The notes below the pieces were generated by a model. The model worked only from the letters and a program-made list of their open reading frames with translations, had not been told where the DNA came from and did no database searches. A stretch of DNA of 64,000 bases from Myxococcus stipitatus DSM 14675 (lineage in GTDB: Bacteria > Myxococcota > Myxococcia > Myxococcales > Myxococcaceae): assembly GCF_000331735.1 (NCBI RefSeq), contig NC_020126.1, positions 8,001,501-8,065,500 of the forward strand, in the 5' to 3' direction. The position numbers and the translations under genes were made by a program. This document shows positions 41,504-50,094 of the stretch, piece by piece. Positions within the stretch are counted from its first letter, which is position 1. Every line of letters begins with the position of its first letter.

Positions 41504-43027
41504 TCAGCCGGGAGTGCGGTTCGCCAACGCCTTCGCCGCCGCCTGGCGGTCATCGAAGGTGTGCTTCTCCTGGCCCACCTGCTGGTAGGTCTCGTGGCCC
41601 TTGCCCGCGATGAGGACGACATCGTCCGCCGTCGCCAGGCTGATGGCCTGCTCGATGGCCGCGCGTCGGTCCGCGTCCACCAGGTAGCCCTTCTCGCCAG
41701 ACTTCGCCTTGGCCGCGGAGATGCGGCGCAGGCCGCTCTTCTCCAGGCCCGGCGTCACCTGACCGATGATCTCATCCGGGTCCTCGGTGCGGGGGTTGTC
41801 GCTGGTGATGACGGCCAGGTCCGCGGCCTCCGCGGCCACCGCGCCCATCAGCGGACGCTTGCCCTTGTCCCGGTCTCCACCGCAGCCGAAGACCACGATG
41901 ACGCGGCCCTTGGCCAGCGCACGCGCGGCCTCCAGCGCACGCTTGAGCGCGTCGTCCGTGTGGGCGTAGTCCACCAGCACCGCCGGCGCCCCGCTCGGAC
42001 CGTAGTTCTCCACGCGCTCCATGCGGCCTTCCACCGGCGTCATCCGCTCGATGCCGACCTTCACGTCGCTGCGCGAGAAGCCCGCGCCGATGCCGACACC
42101 CACCGCCAGGAGGATGTTCTCCAGGTTGTGGGGACCGAGCAGCTTGCTCTTCAGCGCGATGTCTCCCGAGGGCGTCTTCAGCGTGCCCGTGATTCCGGAC
42201 AGCGAGAAGGTGACGTCCGCGGCGGAGATCTCACCATTGCCCAGGCGGCTGAACTTCCACGCCATGCGCTTCTGGCCACGCAGCTCGTTGTAGATGCGGC
42301 TGGCGTACGTGTCGTCGCCGTTCACCACCGCGACGCCCGAGGAGGACAGGTTCTCGGCGAAGAGCTTCCGCTTCGCCTGGAAGTAGTCTTCCATGTCCTT
42401 GTGGTAGTCCAGGTGGTCGCGGCTCAGGTTGCTGAAGCCCGCGGACTTGAAGGTCAGCCCGTGCACGCGCTCCTGCGCGAGCGCGTGGCTGGAGACCTCC
42501 ATCACCACCGTCTCCACGCCCGCGTCCACCATCTCCCGGAAGATGCGGTGCAGCTCCAGCGCATCCGGGGTGGTGTTGGCGGTGGACACCGTCTTGCCAC
42601 CGAACTTGTAGCCCAGCGTGCCGATGACGCCGGTGGACACATAGGCCGCCGAGCTCATCGCCTCCAGGAGATACGTCGTGGTCGTCTTCCCGTTGGTGCC
42701 CGTGACGCCCAGGAGCGTCAGCTTGTCGGCCGGGCGTCCATGGAAGTTCGCGGCGATGAGCGCCAGCGCCTTGCGCGCGCTGCCCACCTTGAAGAAGGGC
42801 ACCTGCGAGGAAGGCACCGGCTTCTCGGAGACCACCGCCACGGCACCCCGTGACACGGCCTCGCCGATGAACTGGGCACCATCCTCCTTGGTGCCGGGAA
42901 TGGCGATAAACAAGTCGCCAGGCTTCACACGCCGCGAGTCCTGGGTCACACCGGTGACGTCGACCGCGGAACGACCGCCCGAGGTCTGCTCGGCACCACA
43001 CCCTGCGAGGACATCCGTCAGCTTCAT
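41504..43027 (-). CDS. murE: UDP-MurNAc-L-Ala-D-Glu--meso-diaminopimelate ligase
   Basis: Adds the third stem residue. 507 aa. P-loop GTNGKTTT (110-117), N-terminal TQDSRRVKPGDLFIAIPG, central EVSSHALAQERVHG and NLSRDHLDYHKDMEDYF, VDYAHTDDALKRAL, and the specificity motif DNPR (about residue 411), which marks meso-diaminopimelate rather than lysine as substrate. The stem is therefore the Gram-negative mDAP type. ATG at 43025-43027. It starts 51 bp after ftsI. Confidence 0.97.
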   Translation of the reverse strand: MKLTDVLAGCGAEQTSGGRSAVDVTGVTQDSRRVKPGDLFIAIPGTKEDGAQFIGEAVSRGAVAVVSEKPVPSSQVPFFKVGSARKALALIAANFHGRPADKLTLLGVTGTNGKTTTTYLLEAMSSAAYVSTGVIGTLGYKFGGKTVSTANTTPDALELHRIFREMVDAGVETVVMEVSSHALAQERVHGLTFKSAGFSNLSRDHLDYHKDMEDYFQAKRKLFAENLSSSGVAVVNGDDTYASRIYNELRGQKRMAWKFSRLGNGEISAADVTFSLSGITGTLKTPSGDIALKSKLLGPHNLENILLAVGVGIGAGFSRSDVKVGIERMTPVEGRMERVENYGPSGAPAVLVDYAHTDDALKRALEAARALAKGRVIVVFGCGGDRDKGKRPLMGAVAAEAADLAVITSDNPRTEDPDEIIGQVTPGLEKSGLRRISAAKAKSGEKGYLVDADRRAAIEQAISLATADDVVLIAGKGHETYQQVGQEKHTFDDRQAAAKALANRTPG

Positions 43028-43078
43028 CTCTTCCCCTTCACACGCATTGCAAGCACGGGGCCTGGAGTCAGCGCGGCC

Positions 43079-45097
43079 TTATTGCCGCGCCGCCAGCTCC
43101 AGCGTCACCCGGGCCCCCTTCTCCACCAGCGAGCCGGCGGCGGGGGTTTGAGACACCACACGACCACTTCCCTGTACCTGTGGCTCCAATGCCGCGGCGA
43201 GCAGCTTCACCACGGCCTCACGGCCACCGGCGCCCTGGACGTCCGGCACACGCACCGTGCCGAGGTCAGGGCTCTCCGAATCCGCCTCCACCAACACCGG
43301 CCGGACGGGCTCGGTGGCCTTGGCCACCGGCTTCGCCGCGGCAGGCGCGGAGGATGCGGCGGCCACGACTCCCCCAGGTGCCGCCGTCCGAGACGGAGGC
43401 ACGGCCAGGTGAGCCATGGCGGCGGTCGCAATTTCCTTGAAAGCAGGGGCAGCCACGAACCCCCCGTACACGTCTGTCTTGGGTTCGTCCACCACCACGA
43501 GAATGACGATGCGAGGATCCTCGGCCGGCACCATGCCGACAAAGGAACCGATGCGCTTGTCCGAGTAGCCACGCGCCACCGGGTCCGCCTTCTGAGCGGT
43601 GCCCGTCTTGCCTGCCACCCGGTACTCCTCCATGAAGGCGCGCGTCGCGGTGCCACCCTTGCCCACCACGGACTCGAGCATGCCCACGACCTCCCGCGCC
43701 ACCTTCGTGGATACCGCCCTGCGAACTTCCGTGGGGCGGTTCTCCAACAGCACGACTCCGTCAGGGTCCACCACCTTCGACACCAGGTAGGGACGCATCA
43801 GCACGCCATCGTTGGCCAGCGCACCAATGCCGGCCGCAATCTGCACCGCGGTGGCCGTCATGCCCTGCCCGAAGGACTGGGTGGCCAGGGAGACCTCCGC
43901 CTTCGGGAAGGGGATGACACCCCGGCCCTCGCCCGGCAGGGACAGCCCGGTGCGCTCGGCGAAGCCGAAGGCATGATAGCCGGCCACCATCTTCTCGCGT
44001 CCCAGCACCTGCGCCATCTTCGCCATGCAGATATTGGAGGACGTCCGGAGGATGTCCCGCGGGGCCAGCCACCCGTGGGAGCCGTGGTCATTGATGGTAT
44101 GGCGGCCGACCCGCCAGGCGCCATTCTCGCAGAAGAAGACGCTCTCTGGCGTTATCGCCTTCTGGTCCAGCGCGGTTGCGACCACCAGCGGTTTGAGCGT
44201 GGAACCCGGCTCGAAGGTGTCCAGGGCGGCGCGGTTGCGCATCCCCGCGCGGGAGCTGGACTCCGGGGTGTTGGGGTTGAAGCGCGGGTAGTTGGCCAGC
44301 GCCAGCAGCTCGCCCGTCTTCGGGTCCAACGCCACCACCATGCCGGCGACGCCCTTGGCGTCCTCCACGGCCTTGGCCAGGGACTTCTCGGCCACGTACT
44401 GCAGATGCCTGTCCAGGGTCAGCGTGACGGCCGCGCCCTGGCGCTGGAGCTGATCCACCGCGCCCTGCACCAGCAGCTTGCGGCCCTTGGCGTCGCGGAA
44501 GCCCGACATGCGGGAGTTCTGGCCGGACAGCTCGTCCTCGAAGGCGAGCTCCAGGCCCTCCAGGCCCTTGCCGTCCAGGCCCACGGTGCCCACCACGTGT
44601 GCGCCCAGCTCGCGCTGCGGATAGAAGCGCTTGGGCTCCTTGGTGAAGCCCAGCCCCGGCAGGCCCAGGCCCTTCACCGCGGCCACTTCCTGCGGCTTGG
44701 CCTGGCGCTTCACCCACGCGAAGCGCTTGGCCCGCGTCAGACGCGCGGTCAGCTCCTCCGCGTCCATCTTCAGCACCTTGGCCATGGCGCGCGCGGACTG
44801 GCGCACGTCGGGCAGCATGGACGGGTCCACCCAGATGGAGTCCACCTCCACGCTCTGGGCCAGCGGCGCGCCACGCCGGTCGAAGATGTCGCCGCGGCGG
44901 GCTGGAATCTCAATCTGGCGGACGTACTGGTCCTGCGCCATGCCGCGCAGCTTCTCCTGCTCGAACACCTGGAGCTGTACCGCGCGGCCGAAGGCGACCC
45001 CCAGAAGGAGCAGGAAGAGGCTGAACAGCAGCTGCACCCGCAGCTTCAGGCCCTTCGCGTTGGGCTCGGGAGCCCGGGTCGCCTTGAAGTCCCTCAC
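43079..45097 (-). CDS. ftsI: Septal transpeptidase FtsI (PBP3) with C-terminal PASTA domain
   Basis: Class B penicillin-binding protein that crosslinks septal peptidoglycan with FtsW. 672 aa, about 80 longer than E. coli FtsI. One membrane span (LLFSLFLLLLGVAFGRAVQL, about 24-44), dimerisation domain with RRGDIFDRRG, and transpeptidase motifs S299-TLK302, TSSN (about 354) and KTGTAQ (about 500). After an Ala/Pro-rich linker the last about 70 residues form a PASTA domain (RVPDVQGAGGREAVVKLLAA, VVSQTPAAGSLVEKGARV). PASTA domains occur mostly on Gram-positive septal PBPs. GTG start at 45095-45097 in a GTGA overlap with ftsL. Confidence 0.95.
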   Translation of the reverse strand: MRDFKATRAPEPNAKGLKLRVQLLFSLFLLLLGVAFGRAVQLQVFEQEKLRGMAQDQYVRQIEIPARRGDIFDRRGAPLAQSVEVDSIWVDPSMLPDVRQSARAMAKVLKMDAEELTARLTRAKRFAWVKRQAKPQEVAAVKGLGLPGLGFTKEPKRFYPQRELGAHVVGTVGLDGKGLEGLELAFEDELSGQNSRMSGFRDAKGRKLLVQGAVDQLQRQGAAVTLTLDRHLQYVAEKSLAKAVEDAKGVAGMVVALDPKTGELLALANYPRFNPNTPESSSRAGMRNRAALDTFEPGSTLKPLVVATALDQKAITPESVFFCENGAWRVGRHTINDHGSHGWLAPRDILRTSSNICMAKMAQVLGREKMVAGYHAFGFAERTGLSLPGEGRGVIPFPKAEVSLATQSFGQGMTATAVQIAAGIGALANDGVLMRPYLVSKVVDPDGVVLLENRPTEVRRAVSTKVAREVVGMLESVVGKGGTATRAFMEEYRVAGKTGTAQKADPVARGYSDKRIGSFVGMVPAEDPRIVILVVVDEPKTDVYGGFVAAPAFKEIATAAMAHLAVPPSRTAAPGGVVAAASSAPAAAKPVAKATEPVRPVLVEADSESPDLGTVRVPDVQGAGGREAVVKLLAAALEPQVQGSGRVVSQTPAAGSLVEKGARVTLELAARQ

Positions 45098-45504
45098 CGC
45101 CCGGCGCCTCCGCGTCCCGCCACCCGAACGCCGGGCTTGTCCTGGGACGGGGCGGGGGCCGAAGCGGATGCGCTGCCCCGCGCGGGCTTGTCCGCGCTCA
45201 GCGACACCACCGCGCTTCCGGCGGGCATGGCCATGCCCAGCTGCTCGCGGGCCACGCGCTCCAGACGGCCCGGGGCCTTGAGCGTGGCCAGCTCCAGCTT
45301 GAGGCGATCATTCTCCCGCGTGAGCGAGCGGCTCTCCGCCTCCGCGCGAGACAGGCGGTAGCCCATGTCCACCACCATCACCCGGCTGGTGACGTGGAGG
45401 ATGCCCACCGCGGCGAAGAGGGCGAACAGGAGGACGGCCGGCAACAGGTGCATCAGCACGCCCGCCACCGACACGGAGCCACGCTGGGACGACGCCTTGC
45501 TCAT
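45094..45504 (-). CDS. ftsL: Cell division protein FtsL
   Basis: Small bitopic division protein, expected to form the FtsQ-FtsL-FtsB complex. 136 aa: short cytoplasmic N-terminus, one membrane span (LMHLLPAVLLFALFAAVGILHV, about 17-38), then a coiled coil (MGYRLSRAEAESRSLTRENDRLKLELATLK, outline, about 45-78) ending in an REQLGM motif, and an Ala/Ser/Pro-rich tail of about 40 residues that is longer than usual. Identification rests on topology, coiled coil and its place between rsmH and ftsI. ATG at 45502-45504 in an ATGA overlap with rsmH. No ftsB is in the cluster. Confidence 0.88.
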   Translation of the reverse strand: MSKASSQRGSVSVAGVLMHLLPAVLLFALFAAVGILHVTSRVMVVDMGYRLSRAEAESRSLTRENDRLKLELATLKAPGRLERVAREQLGMAMPAGSAVVSLSADKPARGSASASAPAPSQDKPGVRVAGRGGAGR

Positions 45505-46421
45505 CGCACTTTCTCCACCACGCGCAGGTGCGCGCTCCGAGAGCGGGGATTGACCTCCACCTCTTGCTCCGAGGCGGCCACGGCCTTCTTCGTCACGACG
45601 GTGAAGTTCCCCACGTAGCCACAGGCGCAGATGGGCAGGCCCGGCGGACACGTGCAGCGGCCCTCCAGCGCCCGGAACGCCTCCTTCACCTTGCGGTCCT
45701 CCAGCGAGTGGAAGGAGATGACCGCCGCGCGGCCTCCCACCTTGAGCAGCGAGGGCAGCGAGGACAGCAGCGCGTCCAGCGCCTCCAGCTCCTGGTTGAC
45801 CGCCATGCGCAGCGCCTGGAACGTCCGGGTGGCGACATGGATGCGCGTGGGCCACGCCTTGCGAGGCACCGCGCGCTTGACGACCTCCGCCGCCTCCAGC
45901 GTGCGCGTGGGCAGCGCGCGCTTGAGCTCGCGGGCGATGGGCCGCGCGAAGGGCTCTTCACCGTATTCCTTCAGGATGCGCACGAGCTCCTGCTCGTCGG
46001 TGGAGGCGATGAGCTCCGCTGCCGTGAGGCCATCCGCGCCCATCCGCATGTCCAGCGGGCCGTCCTTGGAGAAGGAGAAGCCGCGCTCGGCGACGTCGAG
46101 CTGGGGCGAGGACACGCCCAGGTCCACCAGCACGCCATCCACGGGCATCAGGTCCGAGGCCACCCGCGGCAGGTCCGCGAAGTTGCCCTCGCGCCCCTGG
46201 AAGCGGGGGTTGGGCCCCAGGCGGGAGGTGGCCGCCGCGAGCGCCACCGGGTCGCGGTCGACGCCCACCACGGACGCCCCTTGAGCCAGGAGCGCCTCCG
46301 TGTGGCCACCACCACCCAGTGTGCCGTCGATGATCACCTTCCCCGCTCCTGGCCGAAGCAACTCGACCGCTTCACGCAGCAAGACGGTGTGGTGCTGGAA
46401 GTCCGAGGCCCCCACGAGCAC
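45501..46421 (-). CDS. rsmH: 16S rRNA (cytosine-1402-N4)-methyltransferase RsmH (MraW)
   Basis: SAM-dependent methyltransferase acting on C1402 in the ribosomal decoding centre. 306 aa. The signature N-terminus HHTVLLREAVELL, SAM loop DGTLGGGGHTEALL (about 32-45), acidic VVGVDRDPVAL, LVDLGVSSPQLD, RGFSF-DGPLDMRM, TFQALRMAVNQEL and the end motif VISFHSLEDRKVKEAF are all present. A CxC/CxC cluster (CTCPPGLPICACGY) near the C-terminus is also seen in many RsmH. GTG start at 46419-46421 directly follows the STAS gene stop with no gap; its stop overlaps ftsL. Confidence 0.96.
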   Translation of the reverse strand: MLVGASDFQHHTVLLREAVELLRPGAGKVIIDGTLGGGGHTEALLAQGASVVGVDRDPVALAAATSRLGPNPRFQGREGNFADLPRVASDLMPVDGVLVDLGVSSPQLDVAERGFSFSKDGPLDMRMGADGLTAAELIASTDEQELVRILKEYGEEPFARPIARELKRALPTRTLEAAEVVKRAVPRKAWPTRIHVATRTFQALRMAVNQELEALDALLSSLPSLLKVGGRAAVISFHSLEDRKVKEAFRALEGRCTCPPGLPICACGYVGNFTVVTKKAVAASEQEVEVNPRSRSAHLRVVEKVR

Positions 46422-46808
46422 TCAGACGAAGGGAGCCCGCGCGAGCGCGAAGGCGGCGCGTGCATCGTTCATGTGCGGGTAGATTTCAAACGCGTCGTGC
46501 GCGCCGGCGGCCCGGAAGATGGCGGCCAGGTACGGAGACAGACCGGACAGCTTGAGGTCGCCTCCCGCGCGGCGCAGCGCCTCCGCCCGGGACATCAGCG
46601 GCTTGACGCCCCGGTAGTTGAGGTGCCCCACCTCGGACAGGTCCAACACCACCTGACGCATCCCGCGGTGCATGCGCTGGGTGAGTTCGTCGCACAGCTT
46701 CACCAGGTCCTGCTCGTCGAGCTCGCCCTCCAGCATGAGCGTCTCCACACGCTCCGCGCCCACCACCGCGCTGGTCGCCCTCCGCCGTACCTCCAGAACC
46801 TGATTCAT
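46422..46808 (-). CDS. STAS-domain protein (anti-anti-sigma-like) inserted between mraZ and rsmH
   Basis: 128 aa, one STAS domain: TLMLEGELDEQDLVKLCDELTQRM, VVLDLSEVGHLNYRGVKPLMSRAEALRRAGG and LKLSGLSPYLAAIFRAAGAHDAFEIYP in outline. In SpoIIAA-type antagonists the loop reads D-S-S-G with a phosphorylated Ser; here the matching residues are N-Y-R-G (about 66-69), so kinase control by Ser phosphorylation is not possible there. It may act as a constitutive binding partner or scaffold. The gene sits in the dcw operon, 46 bp after mraZ and touching rsmH. A family like this is not part of the standard dcw set. ATG at 46806-46808. Confidence 0.85.
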   Translation of the reverse strand: MNQVLEVRRRATSAVVGAERVETLMLEGELDEQDLVKLCDELTQRMHRGMRQVVLDLSEVGHLNYRGVKPLMSRAEALRRAGGDLKLSGLSPYLAAIFRAAGAHDAFEIYPHMNDARAAFALARAPFV

Positions 46809-46854
46809 ACGCGTACCACCCTCTCGGGACTCACGCCTTCTGTCGACTTTCCGG

Positions 46855-47307
46855 CTACGCGTGCCGCAGCTCGGAGAGCACCTTCATCACGTCCGCGGAG
46901 GTCGCTTCCTGGCGGGCCTCTTCCTGGGCCTTCGCCCAGCCCTCGCGGCTCCACAGCTCGATGACCTTCACCATCCCCGCCCACACCACGTCCTTCTCCA
47001 ACCCCGCATAGCTTCGAAGTGAGGGGGGGATGAGCAGGCGGCCCAGCCTGTCCAACGGGCACTCCTGGGCGCTCGCCACGTACAGCCGCATCAGCGTCTT
47101 CACCCCGGGCTCCATGGGGTTGCGCCGCGCGAGAGACGCCTCGAGCGCCTCCCACTCCCGCACCGGGTAGGCGTGGAGGCACCGGTCCAGGGCTGTCGTG
47201 ATGATGAGCCGCTCGTCATACGCCCCGACCAGGGTTTCCCGGAGCTTCGCCGGGAGGCTCGTCCGCCCCTTCGCGTCGATCTGGTGCTCATAGACGCCTC
47301 GGAACAC
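46855..47307 (-). CDS. mraZ: Transcriptional regulator MraZ
   Basis: DNA-binding protein of two SpoVT/AbrB-like halves that forms a ring and controls the dcw operon. 150 aa. Each half shows the DxxxR signature: DAKGRTSLPAKLR (about 11-23) and DRLGRLLIPPSLR (about 85-97). First gene of the operon; 5' region carries the promoter and the three boxes it should bind, which predicts autoregulation. GTG start at 47305-47307; VFRGVYEHQIDAKGR matches the family N-terminus. Confidence 0.96.
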   Translation of the reverse strand: MFRGVYEHQIDAKGRTSLPAKLRETLVGAYDERLIITTALDRCLHAYPVREWEALEASLARRNPMEPGVKTLMRLYVASAQECPLDRLGRLLIPPSLRSYAGLEKDVVWAGMVKVIELWSREGWAKAQEEARQEATSADVMKVLSELRHA

Positions 47308-47348
47308 AGGGGACGATCCACCTTTTCAGCCCACGAAGGGATGAAGCT

Positions 47349-47371
47349 CCACTCCTTCCCACTTCTTGCCA
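47349..47371 (-). promoter_or_regulatory. MraZ boxes (three TGG repeats with 10-bp period)
   Basis: On the minus strand TGGCA-AGAAG-TGGGA-AGGAG-TGGAG, with TGG triplets ending at 47371, 47361 and 47351, exactly 10 bp apart. Known MraZ operators are direct TGGGN repeats with 5-nt spacers, lying between promoter and mraZ. Here they sit just downstream of the predicted transcription start and 42-64 bp before the mraZ start codon. Confidence 0.82.
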
Positions 47372-47384
47372 CTACCGGGCGGCA

Positions 47385-47413
47385 TTCATACGCGGGCCCC
47401 CCAGGGGGGTCAA
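47385..47413 (-). promoter_or_regulatory. Sigma70-like promoter of the dcw operon
   Basis: Minus strand: -35 TTGACC (47413-47408), 17-nt spacer, -10 TATGAA (47390-47385). Transcription is expected to start near 47378, directly upstream of the MraZ boxes. The best promoter match noted in the window. Confidence 0.75.
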
Positions 47414-47571
47414 GAAACCGCAACAGGTCGGTACACGCCGCCGGTGGGTCCACGACATCCAGACAACCCGTCACACCTGGAAGGTCAGGTGTTTGCCGCG
47501 TTGCGGCGCCCTACCCGTCAGACTGGGGTAAACTTGAGCTCCCTCTTGGAAGAGCGCAGAGTGACGGGTGC

Positions 47572-48282
47572 GTGAACAAGAGCGTGCGACTGAAGGTGGC
47601 CTACAAGAGCCCGCAGTCCCTGGTGGGGGAGTACACGCGCAGCGTGGGTCAAGGAGGCGTCACCCTGCGGACGCGCCGGAGCCTGCCGCTGGGCACTCGA
47701 TTCACCTTCGAGCTGTATCTCGGAGGTGTCCCCCGACCGGTGGAGGTCCTGGGTGAGGTGGTGGCGGTGGAGCCGCCTCGCGAGGAGCCGGGCTACCTGC
47801 TCACGGTGCGCTACGGCGCGGGCGAGGACCGCTCGCCCCTGGACGCGGTGCTCCAGCGCATCTTCTCCGCGCAAGAAACAGAAGGACTGCGGCGCTTTCC
47901 CCGGCTGCCGCTGACCCTGCGCGCGGCGGAGGCCACGCCGCTGTCGCCGGCCTTCCTGGTCCGGGACATCTCCCGGGGAGGCGTGGGCCTGGAGGTCATG
48001 GCGCCCGCCCTGCCCCGCCACGTGCGCGTGGGGACGCCCTTCCTCCTGGAGATGGACTTGATGGGGGGCGAGCTCGTCCTGCACGGCGAGGTGGTGTGGA
48101 CCTCGTCGATTCCTCGCAAGGACGCCGCCACGGTGACGCCGGGCTTCGGCGCGACGTTCGGAAGGCTGCGCGCGCCCATGCAGCAGAGGCTGGACGCGCT
48201 GCTCGCCCTGGAGTCGCTGCCCCCCGCGCCCTGGAAGGCGCGGGTGAGCTTCGGCATGGACGCGGTGACGCGGATGCCGTGA
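47572..48282 (+). CDS. Tandem PilZ-domain protein
   Basis: 236 aa, two PilZ-like beta-barrels. The second (about 103-210) carries the c-di-GMP-binding signature: RRFPRLPL (RxxxR-type) and DISRGGVGL (D/NxSxxG). The first (about 1-85) keeps the SxxGG part (TRSVGQGGVTL) but has no clear RxxxR, so it may be structural; this N-terminal type resembles the Myxococcus paralogous PilZ domain family. Expected role: effector of cyclic-di-GMP in motility, exopolysaccharide or development, cytoplasmic. GTG at 47572 is chosen for the family-like N-terminus; Shine-Dalgarno is weak. Divergent from mraZ across a 264-bp gap. Confidence 0.84.
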   Translation: MNKSVRLKVAYKSPQSLVGEYTRSVGQGGVTLRTRRSLPLGTRFTFELYLGGVPRPVEVLGEVVAVEPPREEPGYLLTVRYGAGEDRSPLDAVLQRIFSAQETEGLRRFPRLPLTLRAAEATPLSPAFLVRDISRGGVGLEVMAPALPRHVRVGTPFLLEMDLMGGELVLHGEVVWTSSIPRKDAATVTPGFGATFGRLRAPMQQRLDALLALESLPPAPWKARVSFGMDAVTRMP

Positions 48283-48291
48283 CGGCGTCGG

Positions 48292-50094
48292 CTACGCCGC
48301 GAAGGGGTAGCCGCCCGCGGACTCGACGGCGGCCATCACCGTCTCCCGGACCTCCGCCGGGTCATACGGCGTGAAGGTGTCGAGCGTCCCCAGCCGTCCC
48401 AGCTCCTTCGCCAGCGCGTCCCCCTTGAGGGTGGAGCACAAGGCGCGGCGCATGCGGTCCTGGATGCGGGAGGTGCTGTCGAAGGCGATGGTGCGAATCA
48501 GCGCCACGCGCACCGGGTCCAGCTTCCCGTCGGTGGCGGCCTGCCGCGCGCGAGCCACCATGGAGTCGAGCGCGAACGCATCCATCACCACGTCGGTGAG
48601 GGCCGCGAGCACGTCCTGGTGCTTCTCCAGCTCCGGGCCGAAGGTCTGCGCGGCCAGGCTCAGGCCGTGGAGCGCCAGGCGCTTGGCGGCCTCGGCGGCC
48701 ACCTCCTGCGGCGCCAGTTCGTCCTGGGTCCGGGCCTGGGGCTTCTCACCGCGCGCCATCTCCTCCGCCACGTTGCCCGCCATGGCGAACAGCGGCAGGT
48801 CCCCCTTCACCGCGCGCTTGAGGAGCATGCCGGTGATGAGCATGCGGTTGATTTCGTTGGTGCCCTCGAAGATGCGGTTGATGCGCGCGTCGCGGTAGGC
48901 GCGCTCGACGGGGTACTCCTCGATGTAGCCCGCGCCGCCGTGCAGCTGCACCGCGTCGTCCACGAGCTGCCACAGGGCCTCCGAGCCGTAGACCTTCATG
49001 ATGGAGGACTCGATGGCGTACTCCTCCACCGCGGCCAGCAGATGGGACTCGAAGTCGGGCGCGGACTTGTCGCGGGCGGCGAGGCGCGCGTCGACCAGGC
49101 CCGACGTGCGGTACGTCATGCTCTCCAGCGCGTGGATGAGCGCCGTCATCCGCGCCAGCTTCTCGCGCGAGAGCGGGAAGCGGGAGATGGGCGTGCCGAA
49201 CTGCTTGCGCTCCTGGGCGAAGCGCAGCGCTTCGGCGAGCTGGAGCTTCATACCCCCGAGCACACCCGCGCCCAGCTTCAAGCGGCCGTAGTTGAGGATG
49301 TTGAAGGCAATCTTGTGGCCCTTGCCCACCTCGCCCAGCAGGTTCTCCACGGGGACGCGCGCGTCCTCGAAGTAGAGCGGACACGTGGACGAGCCCCGGA
49401 TGCCCATCTTGTGCTCCTCGGGCCCCACGGTGAAGCCCGGCGTGTCCTTCTCCACGATGAAGCCGGTGAACTTGTCGCCGTCCACCTTGGCGAAGACGAC
49501 GAACACGTCCGCGAAGGCCGCGTTGGTGATGAAGAGCTTGGAGCCGTTGAGGATCCAGTGCTTGCCGTCCGGCGACAGCACCGCCTTCGTCTTCGCGCCC
49601 AGCGCGTCGCTGCCGCTGCCCTGCTCGGTGAGCGCGTACGCGGCCACCCACTCGCTGGTGGCGAGCTTCGGCAGGTACTTCGCCTTCTGGGCCGCGTTGC
49701 CGAACCAGACGATGGGCAGCGTGCCGATGCCCACGTGCGCGCCGAAGGTGACGGACCAGGAGCCGTTGAGGCCCATGGCCTCCGCGAGCAGCAGCGACGT
49801 CGTCTTGTCCAAGCCCGTGCCGCCGTAGGCCTCCGGGATGTCCACGCTCAGCAGGCCCAGCTCCCCCGCCTGACGCAGCAACTCACGCAGCAGGACGTTG
49901 TCCTTGTGCTCGATTTTGTCGGCCTGCGGGAGCATCTGCTCGTGACTGAACTGAAGTGCCGTCCGGAAGAACATGCGCTGCTCTTCCGAGAAGGTCTCGG
50001 GCGTGACGATGGGGGACGCGCCGACCTCCTGGAAGAGGAAGGCACCGCCCGGGGGAACATCCTTCGACGCAGCCGGCGTATTGGCCGTGGACAT
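48292..50094 (-). CDS. Acyl-CoA dehydrogenase (very-long-chain type)
   Basis: FAD enzyme for the first step of fatty acid beta-oxidation. 600 aa, the size of VLCAD/ACAD9 relatives, with a C-terminal domain of about 170 residues beyond the standard fold. Visible: YALTEQGSGSDALG and WILNGSKLFITNAAFAD (FAD and substrate), HKMGIRGSSTCPLYFEDARVP, QFGTPISRFPLSREKLA, DAVQLHGGAGYIEEYPVERAYRDARINRIFEGTNEINRML in outline, whose FEGTNE holds the catalytic-type Glu. ATG at 50092-50094. Stands alone on the minus strand, converging with the PilZ gene (9-bp gap). Electron acceptor and chain length not known. Confidence 0.9.
   Translation of the reverse strand: MSTANTPAASKDVPPGGAFLFQEVGASPIVTPETFSEEQRMFFRTALQFSHEQMLPQADKIEHKDNVLLRELLRQAGELGLLSVDIPEAYGGTGLDKTTSLLLAEAMGLNGSWSVTFGAHVGIGTLPIVWFGNAAQKAKYLPKLATSEWVAAYALTEQGSGSDALGAKTKAVLSPDGKHWILNGSKLFITNAAFADVFVVFAKVDGDKFTGFIVEKDTPGFTVGPEEHKMGIRGSSTCPLYFEDARVPVENLLGEVGKGHKIAFNILNYGRLKLGAGVLGGMKLQLAEALRFAQERKQFGTPISRFPLSREKLARMTALIHALESMTYRTSGLVDARLAARDKSAPDFESHLLAAVEEYAIESSIMKVYGSEALWQLVDDAVQLHGGAGYIEEYPVERAYRDARINRIFEGTNEINRMLITGMLLKRAVKGDLPLFAMAGNVAEEMARGEKPQARTQDELAPQEVAAEAAKRLALHGLSLAAQTFGPELEKHQDVLAALTDVVMDAFALDSMVARARQAATDGKLDPVRVALIRTIAFDSTSRIQDRMRRALCSTLKGDALAKELGRLGTLDTFTPYDPAEVRETVMAAVESAGGYPFAA

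Noticed and set aside
40070..42853. Long plus-strand open frame opposite murF and murE
   Set aside because: Arg/His/Ala-rich antisense shadow; murE and murF on the minus strand are complete with all motifs. The same applies to plus-strand frames opposite ftsI, murC, murG and mraY.
48292..50094. Operon link between the acyl-CoA dehydrogenase and its neighbours
   Set aside because: It converges on the PilZ gene and has over 200 bp upstream with only a possible opposite-strand peptide, so it appears to be transcribed alone.
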